Of a DNA stretch of 5,209 nucleotides, positions 4,136-5,209 are shown piece by piece. The stretch lies in NCBI GenBank assembly GCA_002007315.1, contig LNZQ01000147.1, positions 1 to 5,209 on the forward strand, read 5' to 3'. Within the stretch, counting starts at the first letter, position 1; every line of letters begins with the position of its first letter. The notes beneath the pieces are model-generated. The model searched no databases. It was not told the DNA's origin and saw only the letters and a program-made list of their open reading frames with translations. The position numbers and the translations under genes are program-made. This stretch comes from Epulopiscium sp. Nele67-Bin004. Lineage in GTDB: Bacteria; Bacillota_A; Clostridia; Lachnospirales; Cellulosilyticaceae.

Positions 4136-4164
4136 ATTATACGGCTTTATTTCAAAATTGTCAA
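4136..4164 (-). promoter_or_regulatory. Antisense promoter, cassette D (perfect consensus)
   Basis: - strand TTGACA (4164-4159), 17 bp, TATAAT (4141-4136). The spacer has several changes from the other copies, but both boxes and spacing are untouched, which points to selection on the promoter. Confidence 0.85.
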
Positions 4165-4182
4165 GCATTTTGCAAATAAAGT

Positions 4183-4206
4183 TTTACAATCTCCTGCCGA
4201 TATAAT
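4183..4206 (+). promoter_or_regulatory. Degenerate sense promoter, cassette E
   Basis: TTTACA (4183-4188) is kept, but the usual TTTAAT is gone. A perfect TATAAT (4201-4206) is present only 12 bp away, too close for that -35. An alternative is TTGATA (4224-4229), 16 bp, TAAAAT (4246-4251), which would start inside the 5' UTR hairpin. The sense promoter of this cassette is therefore uncertain. Confidence 0.35.
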
Positions 4207-4246
4207 TAACACAATTATTTTATTTGATATTAGGAATCAAGTATAT

Positions 4247-4277
4247 AAAATACAAAGCCCTTGAGCGAGGGCTTTGT
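4247..4277 (-). terminator. Antisense RNA terminator, cassette E
   Basis: Perfect 10-bp stem acaaagccct (4252-4261) / agggctttgt (4268-4277), 6-nt loop, then A and only four Ts on the - strand. Stem sequence unrelated to the other cassettes, structure kept. Confidence 0.65.
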
Positions 4278-4301
4278 AAATCTAAAAATAGGAGTTATCC
4301 T

Positions 4302-4364
4302 ATGCTAGGTATTATATACCTGTTCCTGCTATGTTTGATACTTATACCAAGTGTCTTACACTAG
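4302..4364 (+). CDS. Ibs-like hydrophobic peptide, cassette E
   Basis: Twenty residues, MLGIIYLFLLCLILIPSVLH. No charged residue near the N-terminus, one Cys, and the shared Pro-plus-four C-terminal plan. Shine-Dalgarno AGGAG (4290-4294), 7 nt spacing. It is the most divergent member, sitting at the right edge of the array behind a changed sense promoter, so it might be weakly expressed or decaying; the intact RBS, frame, hairpins and antisense promoter argue that it is still maintained. Confidence 0.7.
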   Translation: MLGIIYLFLLCLILIPSVLH

Positions 4365-4366
4365 CG

Positions 4367-4396
4367 ATAGAGAGAGTTTCGGCTCTCTCTATTTTT
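4367..4396 (+). terminator. Sense terminator and antisense 5' hairpin, cassette E
   Basis: Stem 4367-4376 / 4383-4392, loop tttcgg, T-run to 4396. Confidence 0.75.
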
Positions 4397-4425
4397 ATTA
4401 TACGGCTTAAATCTCAAATTGTCAA
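4397..4425 (-). promoter_or_regulatory. Antisense promoter, cassette E (perfect consensus)
   Basis: - strand TTGACA (4425-4420), 17 bp, TATAAT (4402-4397). Repeat similarity ends at gcatt (4430), as at the right edge of cassette B. Confidence 0.85.
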
Positions 4426-4530
4426 GCATTCCCGCGAATTATTTTCGTGGAAATCTATCATCATAACTGCGTACTGTGGATATACTTAGCTTTTATTTGA
4501 AAAATAATTAAAAAATAATCGCTAAAACTA

Positions 4531-4559
4531 TTGACAAAACCCCCAGCGTGATGTATAAT
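4531..4559 (+). promoter_or_regulatory. Perfect consensus promoter of the structured RNA
   Basis: TTGACA (4531-4536), 17 bp, TATAAT (4554-4559). The predicted start, G4566, is exactly the first base of the closing stem of the RNA. No protein frame of note follows. Confidence 0.85.
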
Positions 4560-4565
4560 ATAGAT

Positions 4566-4796
4566 GCTTAATAATCGGTAAAACGCTAGAGTTTTATCAG
4601 GGCGTAAGCCCCATCACCGATAGCAATGGTTATATCCAAAAACTCTTTATGTTTTGAGGAATATAATCATTGCCTATCATTAAAATTATGACTAACTTAC
4701 GCATATATAGATTTTGCAAAAGCTCATAGCTTTGTAAGTCGTATGAATGCGTAAGTTAGTTATTATATTACACTTTCGTTTTATCGATTATTAAGC
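4566..4796 (+). ncRNA. Structured RNA of unknown class with paired ends
   Basis: Not recognised. The ends pair over 12 bp: 4566-4577 with 4785-4796. Inside: a three-way element closed by ATCGGT (4574-4579) / ACCGAT (4616-4621) with hairpins 4579-4596 and 4600-4611 (GGGC, GTAA tetraloop, GCCC); a long arm 4623-4635 / 4661-4673 (13 bp with one G-U) with an inner AAAAC/GTTTT helix; and an arm of 14 bp, 4691-4704 / 4747-4760, with an inner AAAGCT/AGCTTT hairpin. The outer stem and the ATCGGT stem share four bases, so they may be alternative states. I see none of the conserved cores of RNase P, tmRNA or SRP RNA. A 6S-like RNA, a species-specific sRNA or a retron-like RNA remain possible; there is no reverse transcriptase nearby. 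Confidence 0.65.
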
Positions 4797-4840
4797 AATA
4801 CAAATGCTATGAGTGTTTTTATTGCTAATTTATGAATTTT

Positions 4841-4876
4841 ATGCCTCGTAGTTTACTGCGGGGCATTTGTGATTTT
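4841..4876 (+). terminator. Likely terminator of the structured RNA
   Basis: Eleven-bp stem ATGCCTCGTAG (4841-4851) / CTGCGGGGCAT (4856-4866) with two G-U pairs and a TTTA loop, followed by an imperfect T-rich tract. A weaker hairpin (4795-4804 / 4816-4825) lies between it and the closing stem, so the primary transcript may be about 310 nt before trimming. Confidence 0.55.
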
Positions 4877-4912
4877 AAAGCAGACCGGTTGCTTTTAATT
4901 GCATGGATATTT

Positions 4913-4937
4913 TCGTATGTACGAGCGCGTTATACGA
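4913..4937. promoter_or_regulatory. Dyad upstream of the lipoprotein gene
   Basis: Arms TCGTAT (4913-4918) and ATACGA (4932-4937), 13 bp apart, in an otherwise AT-rich leader. It could be an operator or a 5' UTR hairpin. I could not place a clear -35/-10 pair for the lipoprotein gene. Confidence 0.25.
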
Positions 4938-5003
4938 CGTCATTAACAATCTCCATTATCAGCAAAAACGCCATAGTTTCACAAAAATAAGAGGTATTTT
5001 TCA

Positions 5004-5209
5004 ATGAAAAAATCTATACTGGCACTATGTGCATTATTCGTATTCGCAGGTTGTTCTGTAGCTGACGAAGCAGCTACAACTCTCAGCACTTTGAAAGGTA
5101 AAGTTGCTACGCTTGAACTCGGTTATGCAGCTATCAGCAACGACGGTAAAACCCTGTATACAGCTATGGCTTCCGCTTGGGACGCAGATAAAAATGTTAC
5201 CGAACTCAC
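5004..5209 (+). CDS. Secreted lipoprotein, N-terminal part (runs off the window)
   Basis: 68 codons seen; continues past the window. MKKSILALCALFVFAGC is a classic type II signal peptide: Lys-Lys N-terminus, hydrophobic core, lipobox FAGC with Cys17 as the lipidated residue. After Cys comes SVADEA, then a region with alternating Ala/Thr, including TLSTLKGKVATLELGYAAI and NDGKTLYTAMASAWDADKN. Asp at mature position +2 is absent (Ser), so outer-membrane or surface sorting would be expected if the species follows the E. coli rule. Shine-Dalgarno AAGAGG (4989-4994), 9 nt before the ATG. Family not recognised. Its codon use is more G/C-tolerant than that of the small genes before it. Confidence 0.85.
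   Translation, partial: MKKSILALCALFVFAGCSVADEAATTLSTLKGKVATLELGYAAISNDGKTLYTAMASAWDADKNVTEL

Larger units (their letters stand above)
4247..4390 (-). ncRNA. Sib-like antisense RNA, cassette E
   Basis: About 144 nt from the - strand TATAAT (4402-4397) to the T-run at 4250-4247; spans the whole peptide gene. Its short U-run makes the 3' end less certain. Confidence 0.7.

Noticed and set aside
1689..4425. CRISPR or insertion-sequence explanation for the roughly 250-280-bp repeats
   Set aside because: No spacer/repeat pattern of CRISPR size, no transposase, no terminal inverted repeats; each unit is a complete gene plus antisense RNA.
4691..4760. Integron attC site or MITE
   Set aside because: The 14-bp arms do not fit the RYYYAAC/GTTRRRY core, no target duplication is seen, and the arms fit inside a larger RNA fold.
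4566..4796. Retron msr-msd RNA (12-bp end pairing resembles a1/a2)
   Set aside because: No reverse transcriptase in the 413 bases that follow, where a lipoprotein begins instead, and no AGC-type priming guanosine context right after the first arm. Kept only as a remote possibility.

Overview
The window joins two kinds of DNA. Bases 1 to about 1010 contain no bacterial gene signals: no long open frame, no gene with a ribosome-binding site, mixed composition. They read more like animal (possibly fish) non-coding DNA. From about 1010 onward everything is typical of a low-GC bacterium: Shine-Dalgarno sites, sigma-70-type TTGACA/TATAAT promoters, intrinsic terminators and a lipobox lipoprotein. 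The first bacterial gene, an M32 carboxypeptidase, is cut off 5' exactly where the style changes, so a host/bacterium chimeric contig is the simplest reading. A host-associated bacterium, perhaps a spirochaete, is a guess and not a firm call.

Layout: (1) 1-1010, non-bacterial-looking, no supported gene. (2) 1032-1637, C-terminal part of an M32 carboxypeptidase, then a strong terminator. (3) 1689-2184, two tandem cassettes (A, B), each encoding a hydrophobic peptide of about 20 residues on the + strand and an antisense RNA of about 150 nt on the - strand. (4) 2190-2860, AT-rich DNA with a possible promoter, four 16-bp iterons, a hairpin, a 55-codon frame made mostly of a 19-copy GAACA pentanucleotide tract, and a terminator-like hairpin. 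(5) 2864-3567, two overlapping small genes, unrecognised but faintly HicB/HicA-like. (6) 3577-4425, a second block with a copy of the M32 terminator region followed by three more cassettes (C, D, E). (7) 4531-4866, a perfect consensus promoter followed by a multi-armed structured RNA of at least 231 nt whose 5' and 3' ends pair over 12 bp. (8) 5004 to the end, the start of a secreted lipoprotein.

The main discovery is the five-copy array. Each cassette has a + strand promoter, a 5' UTR hairpin, a good Shine-Dalgarno, a 20-21-residue membrane-type peptide with proline five residues from the C-terminus, and a 3' hairpin. On the opposite strand a perfect TTGACA-17-TATAAT promoter fires back through the peptide gene, and the sense 5' UTR hairpin serves as the antisense terminator. 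This is the architecture of type I toxin-antitoxin systems of the Ibs/Sib kind, and peptide A closely resembles E. coli IbsC (compared from memory). The expected logic is that the strong promoter keeps antisense RNA in excess, pairing across the whole toxin message. The Hic-like pair lying between the two blocks may make this a defence or stability island. Functions are inferred from sequence alone; no database search was possible.
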